DNA of 64,000 nucleotides from 3107 sp001483205 (GCA_964291375.2 OZ219809.1:744001-808000), one strand, 5' to 3'; numbered from the stretch's first letter, positions 43,476 to 52,545 are shown. Numbers and translations: made by a program. Notes: generated from the sequence alone by a model not told the origin.

Positions 43476-44261
43476 ATGAACGTGATCATCGACAACCAGA
43501 TTTTCCTGATCTTGATCTGCTTTTCTGCCGGGTCGGTCGGCGCGGCGATCATGCTGCGGCGGGATGCGGCGCGCAAGGCGTGGAGCGTCGCCGATCTGAT
43601 CTGGGTGATTGTCGGCGGGCTTGGCGCGGTCATGGCGATTGCCGCCGGGCTGCATACCAAGGACACATCGCGCCTTGACCGGCGCATCGACATCGCCTTT
43701 GCGCTGACCAAGGAGTTCGAGCGGGACACCGCGCGCTTTCGGCTGAGCTATTGCGAACAGGACTGGCAGGGGCCGGACCATCGCGCCGATGTGCTGACGC
43801 TCTGCGATAAGGTGGAGTTCCTGTCGGCCTCGACCGCCGGCAGCCGCCGCCTGCCGCTGTTTCTGGATGTGGCGCGGGAGCGGATGCCGCCGACGGCGCT
43901 GCGGATATGGCCGGAATTTTTCGGGGGAGACGCGCCTGCGGGCACCAGCTTTTCCGGCATCATTGCCGAGGCGGGTGGTTTCGACCCCAGCGATCTGTTG
44001 GTGTTCGAGGCGCGCGATGCAGAGACAACGGCGGCGACCGATGCGCTTTCGCGCGCGCCTGGGCATGTGGCCATCGCCGCCGAGTTTCTGGTGATTGCCA
44101 AGGCGTATGATGAGCTGATCACCCAGTTAAAGCTGTTGCGCGAGGAATGGGAGGCCCTGCGGGACAATGCGCTGGTGCTCAACCTGCAAATCCTGGCCAT
44201 CGGGCTGGTGGCGTTCGCGGCCCCGTTCAGGATCGGCAAGTCGATCGTCGAATTGCGGTGA
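43476..44261 (+). CDS. Conserved membrane protein of unknown function
   Basis: 261 residues. Two N-terminal transmembrane helices (~5-25 and ~42-60) and one at the C-terminus (LNLQILAIGLVAFAAPFRI) flank a soluble region of ~170 residues with a likely coiled coil (EFLVIAKAYDELITQLKLL). Two cysteines (RLSYCEQDW and VLTLCDKVEF) could form a periplasmic disulfide. I do not recognise a family. The ATG at 43476 follows GGGAAAG. Confidence 0.65.
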   Translation: MNVIIDNQIFLILICFSAGSVGAAIMLRRDAARKAWSVADLIWVIVGGLGAVMAIAAGLHTKDTSRLDRRIDIAFALTKEFERDTARFRLSYCEQDWQGPDHRADVLTLCDKVEFLSASTAGSRRLPLFLDVARERMPPTALRIWPEFFGGDAPAGTSFSGIIAEAGGFDPSDLLVFEARDAETTAATDALSRAPGHVAIAAEFLVIAKAYDELITQLKLLREEWEALRDNALVLNLQILAIGLVAFAAPFRIGKSIVELR

Positions 44262-44278
44262 GGCGCGGCCCCCCGCAC

Positions 44279-44429
44279 CTTATCCGCGGATAAGGCCGGG
44301 CCGGGCGCTGCCCTCACCGTTCTTATGAAACCTATCACCCGTATCCCCACCGGACCCGGACATCATGCAGAGGTCATAGGAAACAGGTTGCGGTGAGGGA
44401 CGGCCCCCCGCACCTTATCCGCGGATAAG
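44279..44429. repeat. Duplicated repeat block with two CTTATCCGCGGATAAG sites
   Basis: Palindromes at 44279-44294 and 44414-44429 sit in nearly identical contexts (CCCCCCGCACCTTATCC on the left, GGCCGGGC on the right). The intervening DNA contains a MITE right end (CATCATGCAGAGGTCA, 44361-44376) and a segment also found at ~2,785-2,850 (CTTATGAAACC). Confidence 0.8.
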
Positions 44430-44496
44430 GCCGGGCTTGCGCCGATGACGCCGTAATCCGCTTGCAGGCGGCGGGCGGCAGGCATAGGGCAGGGGA

Positions 44497-45852
44497 ATGC
44501 AGCGGCAACGCTCATACCGGGATCACGCACGGGCGATCCTCGTGCTGGGGTTGCCCCTGATCGGCAGCCATCTGGCGCAGATTCTGATCGGCGTCACCGA
44601 TACGGTGATGATGGGCTGGTATGGGGTGACGGAACTGGCCGCCCTCGTGCTCGGCAGCACTTTTTTCCTGCTGATGTTCCTTCTGGGATCGGGGTTTGCG
44701 AATGCGGTGATGCCGATGGTGGCCGAGGCAGCGGCCTCCGGCAACGAGCGTCAGGTGCGGCGGGTTGCGCGCATGGCGCTCTGGCTCTCGCTGGCCTATG
44801 CGGTTCTGATCGTGCCGGTCTTTCTGTGGTCCGGGACGATCCTGCGGTTTCTGGGGCAAGAGCCGCAGGTGGCAGACCTCGCGCAGCTTTACCTGAGAAT
44901 CGCCGTGGCCGGAATGGGACCGGCGCTGATAACGATGGTGCTCAAGAGCTATCTGTCGGCGCTGGAGCGGACGGTGGCGCTGCTTTGGGTCACGATCGGG
45001 GCGGCGGTGATCAACGGCATTGCCAATTACGCGCTGATCTTCGGCAACTGGGGGTTCCCCGAACTGGGGGTTGCCGGGGCGGGCATTGCCTCGGTGGTCT
45101 CGAACCTGCTGGCGGCGCTGGCGCTGGCGGTTCATGTCATGCGCGCCACCCCCGAACACGCGCTGTTTCACAGGTTTTGGCGGTCGGATTGGGAGGCCCT
45201 GGGCCGCGTCTTTCGGCTGGGCTGGCCGATCAGCCTGACCATGCTGTCCGAAGTCGGGCTGTTTTCGGCCTCTGCCATTATGGTGGGCTGGGTCGGCACG
45301 ACAGAATTGGCCGCCCATGGCATTGCCCTGCAACTGGCCGCGATCACCTTCATGGTGCATCTGGGGCTGAGTGGTGTTGCCACGATCAGGGTGGGCCGCG
45401 CTGTGGGTAGAGGCGATCAGGCCGGGCTGGCCGATGGCGGCAGGGTGGTGACCGCGCTCTCGGTCCTGTTCGCGCTGGTCGCTGCTCTGGTGTTTCTCGG
45501 CTTTCCCGAGGCGCTGATTGACCTGTTCCTTGACCCGGCAGAACCGGCGCGGGCCGAGATTCTGCGGATCGGTGCGATACTGCTGGCACTGGCCGCGGTG
45601 TTTCAGTTGGCCGATGGCGCGCAGGCCATCGGGCTGGGCCTGTTGCGCGGGGTGCAGGATACGCGGGCACCGATGGTCATTGCCGGGGTCAGCTATTGGG
45701 GTGTCGGGGCGACATGCAGTTATGTGCTGAGCCAGCCGTTGGGTCTTGGCGCGCCCGGCGTGTGGATCGGGCTTGTGGCCGGGCTGACCTGCGCGGCGGT
45801 TCTGCTCAATCTGCGGTTTTGGCGGCGGTTGGCAGGGGTGGGGGCCGGCTGA
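44497..45852 (+). CDS. MATE-family multidrug efflux protein (NorM-like)
   Basis: 451 residues with about 12 transmembrane helices in two repeats. It exports cationic compounds in exchange for sodium or protons. The first repeat begins LVLGLPLIGSHLAQILIGVTD with the family-typical MGWYG step, and the second repeat begins FRLGWPISLTMLSEVGLFSA, matching it. LGLLRGVQDTRAPM is another MATE signature. The alternation P-x-x-x-x-x-x-Q seen in repeat 1 is usual in NorM. Single gene between palindromic repeats. Confidence 0.92.
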   Translation: MQRQRSYRDHARAILVLGLPLIGSHLAQILIGVTDTVMMGWYGVTELAALVLGSTFFLLMFLLGSGFANAVMPMVAEAAASGNERQVRRVARMALWLSLAYAVLIVPVFLWSGTILRFLGQEPQVADLAQLYLRIAVAGMGPALITMVLKSYLSALERTVALLWVTIGAAVINGIANYALIFGNWGFPELGVAGAGIASVVSNLLAALALAVHVMRATPEHALFHRFWRSDWEALGRVFRLGWPISLTMLSEVGLFSASAIMVGWVGTTELAAHGIALQLAAITFMVHLGLSGVATIRVGRAVGRGDQAGLADGGRVVTALSVLFALVAALVFLGFPEALIDLFLDPAEPARAEILRIGAILLALAAVFQLADGAQAIGLGLLRGVQDTRAPMVIAGVSYWGVGATCSYVLSQPLGLGAPGVWIGLVAGLTCAAVLLNLRFWRRLAGVGAG

Positions 45853-45870
45853 GCGTGGCGGATGATTGCC

Positions 45871-45945
45871 GTGGGCCGGGTGGATGGTTTGGCAGGCGAT
45901 GCGCAAATATACAGAGGTCTTGGACAAGGCTTATCCGCGGATAAG
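45871..45945. repeat. MITE right-end scrap followed by CTTATCCGCGGATAAG
   Basis: GCGCAAATATACAGAGGTCTT ends at 45921 as a truncated MITE; the palindrome is at 45930-45945, directly after. It sits between the MATE stop and the 3' end of the opposing gene. Confidence 0.75.
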
Positions 45946-45972
45946 GGCAAGGCTTCTCCGGCCCGGCGCGGC

Positions 45973-46986
45973 TCAGAAACTGCAAATGTCTTGCAACGCA
46001 CCCCAGTCCTCATCGCTCAGAACCAGCTCATGCGGGGGCGCACGCAGCGCATCCGCCTCGATCAGCGGCAAAGTCATTTCCCCCGATATATCAAGCGCAT
46101 AGGCGTAAGGCACCGTGCTGATCCCGACCTCCGCAAACCCGGCGATCACCGTTTCATGGTCCAGCGGATCGGGCGGTGCGGTCAAAAGATGCTCGGCATA
46201 GGTCGCCAGCGCCTCGTCCGAAATCCGCCCGCTGGTCAGCAACCGCACCGTCGTCACCGGCCCGGCCGTCCGCAACAGGCGCTCAAGCGGGTCGCGGCCT
46301 TCAAACCGCAACCTCTCTGCCGCAACATAGCCCGCAGTTGCCTCGGGCGTCTCGTGATCCTCGACCAGAGACCGGCTCAGCAGGATGATCCCGCCGGGCA
46401 GGTGCCACGTTCCGGCAACACCGGAGCGCAGCACGACAAGGCGGCGCATTCCGGGGGCCACCTGACGGCGCAGCGCGTTCAGCGCCCGCAGGCCGGGGGC
46501 AGACCGGCATGGCCTGCCGGACAGGCGCTGAATACTGACAAGCAACTGGTCGCCGATCTGGGTCCGCGTCACGTCCGGGACCACCGATGTTGCGTGGCGG
46601 GCCAGTTCTCGGGGCAGCCAGAAAACCAGCGTGGCCAGAACCAGCGCCCCGACGATCAGCACCCCGGCCAGACGCAAACGGCCCGGATGCGGGCGATCAC
46701 GGGCAATGACGCCAATCACCTTTTCGATGGACCGGATCATCAGGTCGTCTTCGATCTCCAGCGTCTCGATGCCGTCCGGGTCCGGGGAATAGAGCGCGGG
46801 CCGCCGTCGCGGGTTCACCCGCCTGAGCGCCGCCAGCGACCAGTGGGCAAGGGCGGTTTCATTCCGGTCGGTCAGCACCAGGGTCGCATTTCCGAGCGAC
46901 ACAATCACATCGCGGCGCTGGGCCTCGGGAGAGGCGCGCCACAGCCCGGTCGATTCGAGCCGCTGATATTTGTCGAGCGCCGTCAC
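45973..46986 (-). CDS. Membrane-anchored hypothetical protein resembling a degenerate M48 peptidase
   Basis: 337 residues. The N-terminal ~110 residues are cytosolic (VIVSLGNATLVLTDRNETAL). A single helix follows (RLRLAGVLIVGALVLATLVF), then a periplasmic part. The segment LPGGIILLSRSLVEDHETPE with AAGYVAAERLR follows the layout of M48 peptidases just before and at HExxH, but the zinc histidines are absent. It is therefore probably not an active protease. Conserved hypothetical genes like this occur in Rhodobacterales. Monocistronic. Confidence 0.65.
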   Translation of the reverse strand: MTALDKYQRLESTGLWRASPEAQRRDVIVSLGNATLVLTDRNETALAHWSLAALRRVNPRRRPALYSPDPDGIETLEIEDDLMIRSIEKVIGVIARDRPHPGRLRLAGVLIVGALVLATLVFWLPRELARHATSVVPDVTRTQIGDQLLVSIQRLSGRPCRSAPGLRALNALRRQVAPGMRRLVVLRSGVAGTWHLPGGIILLSRSLVEDHETPEATAGYVAAERLRFEGRDPLERLLRTAGPVTTVRLLTSGRISDEALATYAEHLLTAPPDPLDHETVIAGFAEVGISTVPYAYALDISGEMTLPLIEADALRAPPHELVLSDEDWGALQDICSF

Positions 46987-47094
46987 GGACGGGCGAGTCC
47001 TGCCTGCTGCTTCTGCCTGTGCCCATGGTATATCACCGGTTGGCGCGCGGCAATCTTTGGTGCGGGGGTCTTTCAGGGACCGTTTCCCGCCCGG

Positions 47095-47313
47095 TCACAC
47101 ACCGTCCGCCAACCCCTGACAGCGCCGCGCACAGGTGGCAATATCGTCGCCGCCCTCGCGCCAGGGGCCGTGCGACCCCTTCGGCATCGGGGCAATTTCG
47201 TTGGCAATCCACTGCCACAACGGGTCACACCCCAGGCTCGGATGCCGGTCGCCCAGCAGGTAAAGCGCCGTTATCAGGACCATGCGGTCAGAGGTTGAGA
47301 GTGCTTCAGGCAT
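47095..47313 (-). CDS. Small hypothetical protein
   Basis: 72 residues starting MPEALSTSDRMVLITALYLL; the frame extends to a TTG at 47337. There are three cysteines (one in SLGCDPLWQW, two in ATCARRCQGL). It looks like a real small protein, with biased codon use, but I do not recognise it. The ribosome site is weak. Confidence 0.45.
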   Translation of the reverse strand: MPEALSTSDRMVLITALYLLGDRHPSLGCDPLWQWIANEIAPMPKGSHGPWREGGDDIATCARRCQGLADGV

Positions 47314-47462
47314 ATGAGGACGACAATCTTCAACCAAGGCATGAAAATTTGTTCATATCGCCACATAATACATATAAATAACTATTTCTCAATATAGATT
47401 GATGCAATTTTAAGTAAATAGTGCCTCTATTTCGCATGACTCATTCAATTCGGGGTGGAATT

Positions 47463-47789
47463 GTGAACCTGCAAAAAGTTCTTGGTGCGAATATTCGCAG
47501 CCATCGCAAGGCGCAAGGGTTTTCCCAGATGGTTCTGGCCGCCCGGATCGGCATCAACTACACGACGCTGGGCCTGATAGAGCGTGGGCAACTCACCCCG
47601 TCGCTGAAGCGCATCACCGTGATTGCCGAGGCGCTCAACGTTGATCCGGCTGTGTTCTTCGGGGTCGATACCGTTCCGGCTGATGAACGGGGCACACTGA
47701 TTTCCGACATCTATGTGATGGCCTCTAGGATGAACGTCAAACAGCTTGTGATCGCCAAGCGCACGTTGCAAGCGCTTTCAGGGTCGTGA
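47463..47789 (+). CDS. XRE-family helix-turn-helix transcriptional regulator
   Basis: 108 residues. A Cro/C1-type HTH occupies ~5-62 (LGANIRSHRKAQGFSQMVLA, then ARIGINYTTLGLIERGQLTP), followed by a short tail without a recognisable sensor domain. It probably binds DNA as a dimer; targets unknown. The GTG at 47463 follows GGGGTGGA; an ATG at 47436 is possible. The 120 bases before it are strikingly AT-rich for this genome and likely hold its promoter and operator. Confidence 0.85.
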   Translation: MNLQKVLGANIRSHRKAQGFSQMVLAARIGINYTTLGLIERGQLTPSLKRITVIAEALNVDPAVFFGVDTVPADERGTLISDIYVMASRMNVKQLVIAKRTLQALSGS

Positions 47790-47847
47790 TCTGTCGCGGC
47801 AGGGCGACATGTAAGCGCTTTCATGGTAGTCATCTGTCGCAACTGGG
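47770..47847 (+). repeat. Imperfect direct repeat at the end of the XRE gene
   Basis: AAGCGCTTTCAGGGTCGTGA at 47770 recurs as AAGCGCTTTCATGGTAGTCA at 47813, period 43, continuing into a shared CTGTCGC. The first copy covers the stop codon. Confidence 0.6.
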
Positions 47848-47877
47848 CCGCAGGCGATGATGCGGGGGCGGGCCGTT

Positions 47878-48132
47878 TCAGCCGGGGTCGTGCCGGGGGG
47901 CATCCTCTGTCGTGCCGGGCACCTCATCCACCCCCGACCCGCCAAAGGGGTGACAGCGGGCGATGCGGCGAACGGTCAGCCACCCACCCCGGAGCGCCCC
48001 ATGCCGTTCCAGCGCCTCCAGCGCATAGGCCGAGCATGTGGGGTGAAACCGGCACCCATGGCCGACCCAGGGCGACAACACCAGGCGATAGGCGCGCACC
48101 GGTAGGGCGAGAACACGGGCCAGCGGGGTCAT
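47878..48132 (-). CDS. yidD: Membrane protein insertion efficiency factor YidD
   Basis: 84 residues with the YidD core RAYRLVLSPWVGHGCRFHPT and CSAYALEALERHG...RRIARCHPFGGSGVD, including three conserved cysteines. It assists YidC-dependent membrane insertion at the inner membrane. ATGA-type overlap with rnpA (4 bases) within the rpmH-rnpA-yidD operon. Confidence 0.94.
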   Translation of the reverse strand: MTPLARVLALPVRAYRLVLSPWVGHGCRFHPTCSAYALEALERHGALRGGWLTVRRIARCHPFGGSGVDEVPGTTEDAPRHDPG

Positions 48133-48533
48133 CGCGCGCCTGTATGGATTTTGCCAAGCGCCGCCCGCAGGTCGGCCAGCAGAGCGTCAAAAGAGCGGGT
48201 GACGGTCACACCGGGGCGGCCCACAAGCACGTAATCCCAGCCGGACCGCCCCTGGCCGGGCAGCACCAGACGCGCAACCTCGCGCAACCGGCGCTTGGCG
48301 CGATTGCGGGTCACCGCGTTGCCGAGCTTGCGCGAACAGGTGACGCCAAAGCGGATCACACGGCCCGCGTCTCCGCCCGGCCCGCGCTCTCGGGCCTGAA
48401 GCAGAAAACCGGGCACATGGGACCGTCGCGCGCGGGCGGCGCGCAGGAAATCGGGGCGTTTCTTCAGGGTTTCCAGACGAATGACCGGGGCCGGGGGCGT
48501 AGTCTCTACGCGGCTCTCTGCCGGTCCTGTCAT
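48129..48533 (-). CDS. rnpA: Ribonuclease P protein component
   Basis: 134 residues; the protein cofactor that helps RNase P RNA mature tRNA 5' ends. The basic signature GNAVTRNRAKRRLREVAR is present after FGVTCSRKLG. I start at ATG 48533 after AGGGGA; a GTG at 48560 overlapping the rpmH stop is also open. It lies between rpmH and yidD as in most bacteria. Confidence 0.94.
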   Translation of the reverse strand: MTGPAESRVETTPPAPVIRLETLKKRPDFLRAARARRSHVPGFLLQARERGPGGDAGRVIRFGVTCSRKLGNAVTRNRAKRRLREVARLVLPGQGRSGWDYVLVGRPGVTVTRSFDALLADLRAALGKIHTGAR

Positions 48534-48552
48534 CGCTCGCGTCCCCTGAGAC

Positions 48553-48687
48553 TCAGGCACTGAGCGACTTGCGGCCCTTTGCCCGGCGCGCGTTCAGAAT
48601 CTTGCGCCCGGCCTTTGTCGCCATGCGGGCGCGAAAACCATGGCGGCGCTTGCGAACCAGGTTCGAGGGTTGATAGGTGCGTTTCAT
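48553..48687 (-). CDS. rpmH: Large ribosomal subunit protein bL34
   Basis: 44 residues, MKRTYQPSNLVRKRRHGF followed by RMATKAGRKILNARRAKG, a near-universal L34 sequence. First gene of the rpmH-rnpA-yidD operon. Confidence 0.97.
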   Translation of the reverse strand: MKRTYQPSNLVRKRRHGFRARMATKAGRKILNARRAKGRKSLSA

Positions 48688-48756
48688 CGCCGGTCTCCGT
48701 CAGGCATTCCCGTCACAAGCGGCCCCCCGGCATGGGGGGTGGTCTGCGAAAACCGG

Positions 48757-48785
48757 GGTGTAGGGCGCGCGCGCGCGAAAGTCAA
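48757..48785 (-). promoter_or_regulatory. Candidate promoter of rpmH with a duplicated -35 region
   Basis: On the minus strand TTGACT (48785-48780) and TACACC (48762-48757) are 17 bases apart. A 14-bp tandem repeat (AAAGTCAATTCGCA on the plus strand, 48778-48805) places a second TTGACT just upstream. Confidence 0.5.
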
Positions 48786-48967
48786 TTCGCAAAAGTCAAT
48801 TCGCACTTGTGAATTTTTATGCGACATTCTTTGGTTGTTTTCAGTAGGAAATGGCGCGATGCGTGGGTAAGCTCTGCCCCGTATGTTCCGTGCCGGGCAG
48901 GTGCGGGCCGGGGGCCGCCGGGCTTAAACGGGCGGGCAAAGGCGGGTAAAACAGAGACAAAGGACAC

Positions 48968-49714
48968 ATGAAGAAAATGGCTGATACGCCTGAAAAAAAT
49001 GAAAATTCCGGTTTGCGCCGTATGGTGCCGCTGGCACTGATTGCGGTGGTCGCGGTGGCCGGGTTCTTTGCCTTGCGCGATTATCTGACCTTTGAAACCC
49101 TGGCGCAGAACCGTGAGGCCCTGACCGCCTTTCGCGACGCCAACTATGCGCTGACGGCTTTGTCCTTCATCGGCCTCTACGTGGTGGTTGTGGCCTTTTC
49201 ACTGCCCGGTGCGACGGTGGCAACCCTGACCGGTGGTTTTCTGTTCGGCGTCTTTCCCGGCGCGGCGTTCAATGTGCTGGCGGCGACCATCGGTGCAAGC
49301 GCGATCTTTATGGCCGCGCGTTGGGGGTTGGGCGACAGGCTGGCCGCCCGGATGGACGCCTCGGACGGGATGGTCAAGCGGATCAAGGACGGTATCGACG
49401 CCAACCAGTGGTCAATGCTGTTTCTGATCCGGCTGGTCCCGGTGGTGCCGTTCTTCGTCGCCAACCTGGCCCCGGCGCTGGTGGGGGTGCGGCTGTATCG
49501 TTTTGTGATCTCGACCTTTCTGGGGATTATTCCCGGTGCCGTCGTCTATACCTCGGTCGGCGCGGGGCTGGCGGGGGTGTTCGAGGCGGGCGAAACCCCG
49601 GACCTGGGCATCATATTCGAGCCGTATATCCTGTTGCCGATCCTGGGCTTGTGTGCGCTGGCGGCGCTGCCGGTGGTGCTGAAGGCCCTGGGCTGGGGAG
49701 TGCCTGCAAAATGA
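48968..49714 (+). CDS. TVP38/TMEM64 (DedA-like) membrane protein
   Basis: 248 residues with about five or six hydrophobic segments. The family core is GATVATLTGGFLFGVFPGAA (~85) and IRLVPVVPFFVANLAPALVG (~157), the re-entrant-loop regions of SNARE-associated/VTT domains. Such proteins are thought to move lipids or act in membrane homeostasis. The stop overlaps the next gene's start (ATGA), which suggests a functional link with the flavoprotein. Confidence 0.88.
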   Translation: MKKMADTPEKNENSGLRRMVPLALIAVVAVAGFFALRDYLTFETLAQNREALTAFRDANYALTALSFIGLYVVVVAFSLPGATVATLTGGFLFGVFPGAAFNVLAATIGASAIFMAARWGLGDRLAARMDASDGMVKRIKDGIDANQWSMLFLIRLVPVVPFFVANLAPALVGVRLYRFVISTFLGIIPGAVVYTSVGAGLAGVFEAGETPDLGIIFEPYILLPILGLCALAALPVVLKALGWGVPAK

Positions 49715-51129
49715 GTGCGATCAGGGCGGATATTTGTGTGATTGGGGCCGGGTCCGGCGGACTGTCGATTGCGGCGGGCGCGGCGCAGATGGGGGCCGAT
49801 GTGGTGCTTCTGGAAGGCCACAAGATGGGCGGTGACTGCCTGAACTACGGGTGTGTGCCGTCAAAAGCGCTGATTGCGGCGGGCAAGGCCGCCCGCGCCA
49901 TGCAGACCGGTGCGCCCTTCGGGGTGCGGCCTGTCGAGCCTGTGGTGGACTTTGCCGCCGCCAAAGATCATGTCGCCGGGGTGATCGACACCATCGCCCC
50001 CCATGATTCGGCGGAACGGTTCGAGGGCCTTGGCGTTAGGGTCATCCCCGAATACGGGCGGTTTGTCTCTGCGCGGGTGGTCGAGGCGGGCGAGGCACGG
50101 ATCACCGCGCGCCGGTTTGTCATCGCCACCGGGTCATCGCCGCTCATCCCGCCGATTCCGGGGCTGGAGGCGGTGCCCTATGACACCAACGAGACCATAT
50201 TCGCCGAACGCGAACGCCCTGGTCATCTGCTGATTGTCGGTGGCGGGCCGATCGGCATGGAAATGGCGCAGGCGCACCGGCGGCTGGGCTGTGATGTGAC
50301 GGTGATCGAGGGGATGAAGGCCTTGGGCCGGGATGACCCGGAACTGGCCGCGATTGCGCTGGAGAGCCTGCGGGCAGAGGGCATTGAGATTGCCGAGGAC
50401 GCCATGGCCGCGGAAATTCGCGGGCAGGCGGGCGCAATCGAGATCGAGGCAAAGGATGGCCGGGTGTTCCGGGGCACCCATCTGCTTATGGCGGTGGGCC
50501 GCAAACCCAATCTCGACCGGCTGAACCTTGCCGCCGCTGGGGTGGAGACAACGCGCGGCGGTGTCAGGGTTGATGCCGGTTTGCGCACGACCAACCGCCG
50601 CATCTATGCGGTGGGCGATGTGGCGGGGCCGCTGCAATTCACCCATGTGGCGGCGTATCACGCAGGTATCGTCATCCGTTCTGCCCTTTTTGGTCTGCCC
50701 GCGCGGGTGCGCAGCGATCATATTCCGTGGGCCACCTATACCGACCCGGAAATGGCGCAGGTGGGCCTGACCGAGGCGCAGGCGCGGGACCGCCACGGCG
50801 ACCGGGCGCAGGTGATCCGTTTCGACTATGCCGGAAATGACCGTGCGATTGCCGAGGGCAAAACCGTGGGGCGGATCAAGGTGATGGTGGTCAAGGGGCG
50901 TCCGGTGGGCGCGTCCATCGTCGGGCCGCAGGCGGGAGAGCTGATCGGCGTTTGGGCGCTGGCGCTTGCCGGGCGGCTGAAGATCGGGGCGGTGGCGAAC
51001 ATGGTCGCGCCATACCCGACGCTGGGCGAGATCAACAAGCGCGTCGCCGGGGCCTATTACGCGCCGAAACTGTTTGAAAACCCGCGCGTCAAGCGTTTTG
51101 TGGGCCTTGTTCAGCGCTGGTTGCCATAG
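49711..51129 (+). CDS. Pyridine nucleotide-disulfide oxidoreductase (dihydrolipoamide dehydrogenase/mercuric reductase-like)
   Basis: 472 residues. FAD-binding GAGSGGLSIAAGAAQMGA at the N-terminus; the redox disulfide is in GGDCLNYGCVPSKALI (C-x4-C); NAD(P) loop VGGGPIGMEMAQAHRRLG (~175); second FAD site RIYAVGDVAG (~300). The C-terminal interface domain lacks the HPT-type catalytic histidine pair of lipoamide dehydrogenases (it reads VAPYPTLGEINKR), so the substrate differs. TVP38-flavoprotein pairs are common in proteobacteria. A histidine kinase follows 24 bases later. Confidence 0.88.
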   Translation: MSAIRADICVIGAGSGGLSIAAGAAQMGADVVLLEGHKMGGDCLNYGCVPSKALIAAGKAARAMQTGAPFGVRPVEPVVDFAAAKDHVAGVIDTIAPHDSAERFEGLGVRVIPEYGRFVSARVVEAGEARITARRFVIATGSSPLIPPIPGLEAVPYDTNETIFAERERPGHLLIVGGGPIGMEMAQAHRRLGCDVTVIEGMKALGRDDPELAAIALESLRAEGIEIAEDAMAAEIRGQAGAIEIEAKDGRVFRGTHLLMAVGRKPNLDRLNLAAAGVETTRGGVRVDAGLRTTNRRIYAVGDVAGPLQFTHVAAYHAGIVIRSALFGLPARVRSDHIPWATYTDPEMAQVGLTEAQARDRHGDRAQVIRFDYAGNDRAIAEGKTVGRIKVMVVKGRPVGASIVGPQAGELIGVWALALAGRLKIGAVANMVAPYPTLGEINKRVAGAYYAPKLFENPRVKRFVGLVQRWLP

Positions 51130-51153
51130 ACGCGGGAACGGGAAAGGAGGGGC

Positions 51154-52545
51154 ATGAAGTTTTTCAGAACGCTTTCGGGCCGGTTTCTGGTTCTGACCAC
51201 CCTCTTCGTCATGCTGGCCGAAGTGCTGATCTTTGTGCCGTCGGTGGCGCGGTTTCGCGAGAGCTTTCTGCTGCTGAGGCTTGAGCGGGCGCAGATTGCG
51301 TCGCTGGCGCTGTTGACCGGAGAGATGCTCGACCCGGCGCTGGAGGCCGAATTGCTGAGAAACGCTGGCGTCTATAATGTCGTGCTGCATCGTGACACCA
51401 CCCGGCAACTTGCGCTGTCCTCGCCGGTGCCGTGGCCGGTGCAGAAGACCTTTGATCTGCGCGTCACCGGCGGGGCAGAGCTGATCCGTGACGCGCTGAT
51501 CCGCCTGGCGACGCCGCAAAATGAGATGATCCGGGTGATGGGCCTGCCGGTGCGTGAGGGCGGAATTGCCATCGAGGTGACGATGGAGACCGCCGATCTG
51601 CGCCGTGCGATGCTGGAATACGGGCGGAATATCTTTTTCCTGTCGCTGGTGATTTCACTGATTTCGGCGGGGATGCTGTTTCTGGTGGCGCGTTCTTCGA
51701 TTGTGCGTCCGATTCAGCGGGTGGTGGGGGCAATGCAGTCCTACGCTGCCGCACCTGAGGACGCGCGCCGGATCATCGCGCCCGCGTCGAATGTGACCGA
51801 ATTGCGCGAGGCCGAGGACGCGCTGAAATCCATGCAGCGCGAACTGACCCATGCACTGAAACAGAAAGAGCGTCTGGCACAACTTGGCGCGGCGGTGGCC
51901 AAGATCAGCCATGACTTGCGCAATATTCTGACCGTCGCCCAACTGATGGCCGACAGGATGGAACAGAGCGCCGACCCGGCAGTGCAGCGGACCGCGCCCA
52001 AGCTGGTCGGCTCGATCACGCGGGCGGTCAATCTGTGCGAGGGCGCGCTGGCGTTCGGCAAGGCAGAGGAACCGGCCCCGAAGCTGAACCGCTTTGCGCT
52101 GGGCGATCTGGCGCGGGATGTGCTTGATGGCGAGCGGCTGGCCGCCGGGGGACAGCCGATCCGGTTCAGCGAAACCGTGCCCGACGGCATGGTGATGCGC
52201 GCAGATGCCGAACAGTTGCACCGGGTGCTGTCGAACCTTGTGCGCAATGCCCGTCAGGTGATTGCCGCCACCGGCAGGCAGGGCGCGGTTGTCATAGAGG
52301 CCCGTGAGGAAGAGGAAGATTGGGCCATCATCATCACTGACACCGGGCCGGGCCTGCCGGAAAAGGCGCGCGAACATCTGTTCACGCCGTTTCAGGGCGG
52401 GGTGCGCAAGGGGGGGGCCGGGTTGGGCCTGGCCATCGCGCAGGAACTGGTTCGCGGGCATGGCGGGTCGCTGAAGCTGCTTGATACCGGGGCGCGGGGG
52501 ACACGCTTTATCATCCGCCTGCCCAAGGGCGGCAGAGAGGTCTGA
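51154..52545 (+). CDS. Sensor histidine kinase
   Basis: 463 residues. Transmembrane helices at ~11-30 and ~163-183 enclose a periplasmic sensor, followed by HAMP (~185-240). The H-box is KISHDLRNIL (phospho-acceptor H253), and the ATPase domain has NLVRNARQV (N-box), DTGPGLPEKARE (G1) and GGAGLGLAIAQELV (G2). AAAGGAGGGG precedes the ATG. No response regulator is adjacent. Co-directional with the TVP38 and flavoprotein genes. Confidence 0.92.
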   Translation: MKFFRTLSGRFLVLTTLFVMLAEVLIFVPSVARFRESFLLLRLERAQIASLALLTGEMLDPALEAELLRNAGVYNVVLHRDTTRQLALSSPVPWPVQKTFDLRVTGGAELIRDALIRLATPQNEMIRVMGLPVREGGIAIEVTMETADLRRAMLEYGRNIFFLSLVISLISAGMLFLVARSSIVRPIQRVVGAMQSYAAAPEDARRIIAPASNVTELREAEDALKSMQRELTHALKQKERLAQLGAAVAKISHDLRNILTVAQLMADRMEQSADPAVQRTAPKLVGSITRAVNLCEGALAFGKAEEPAPKLNRFALGDLARDVLDGERLAAGGQPIRFSETVPDGMVMRADAEQLHRVLSNLVRNARQVIAATGRQGAVVIEAREEEEDWAIIITDTGPGLPEKAREHLFTPFQGGVRKGGAGLGLAIAQELVRGHGGSLKLLDTGARGTRFIIRLPKGGREV

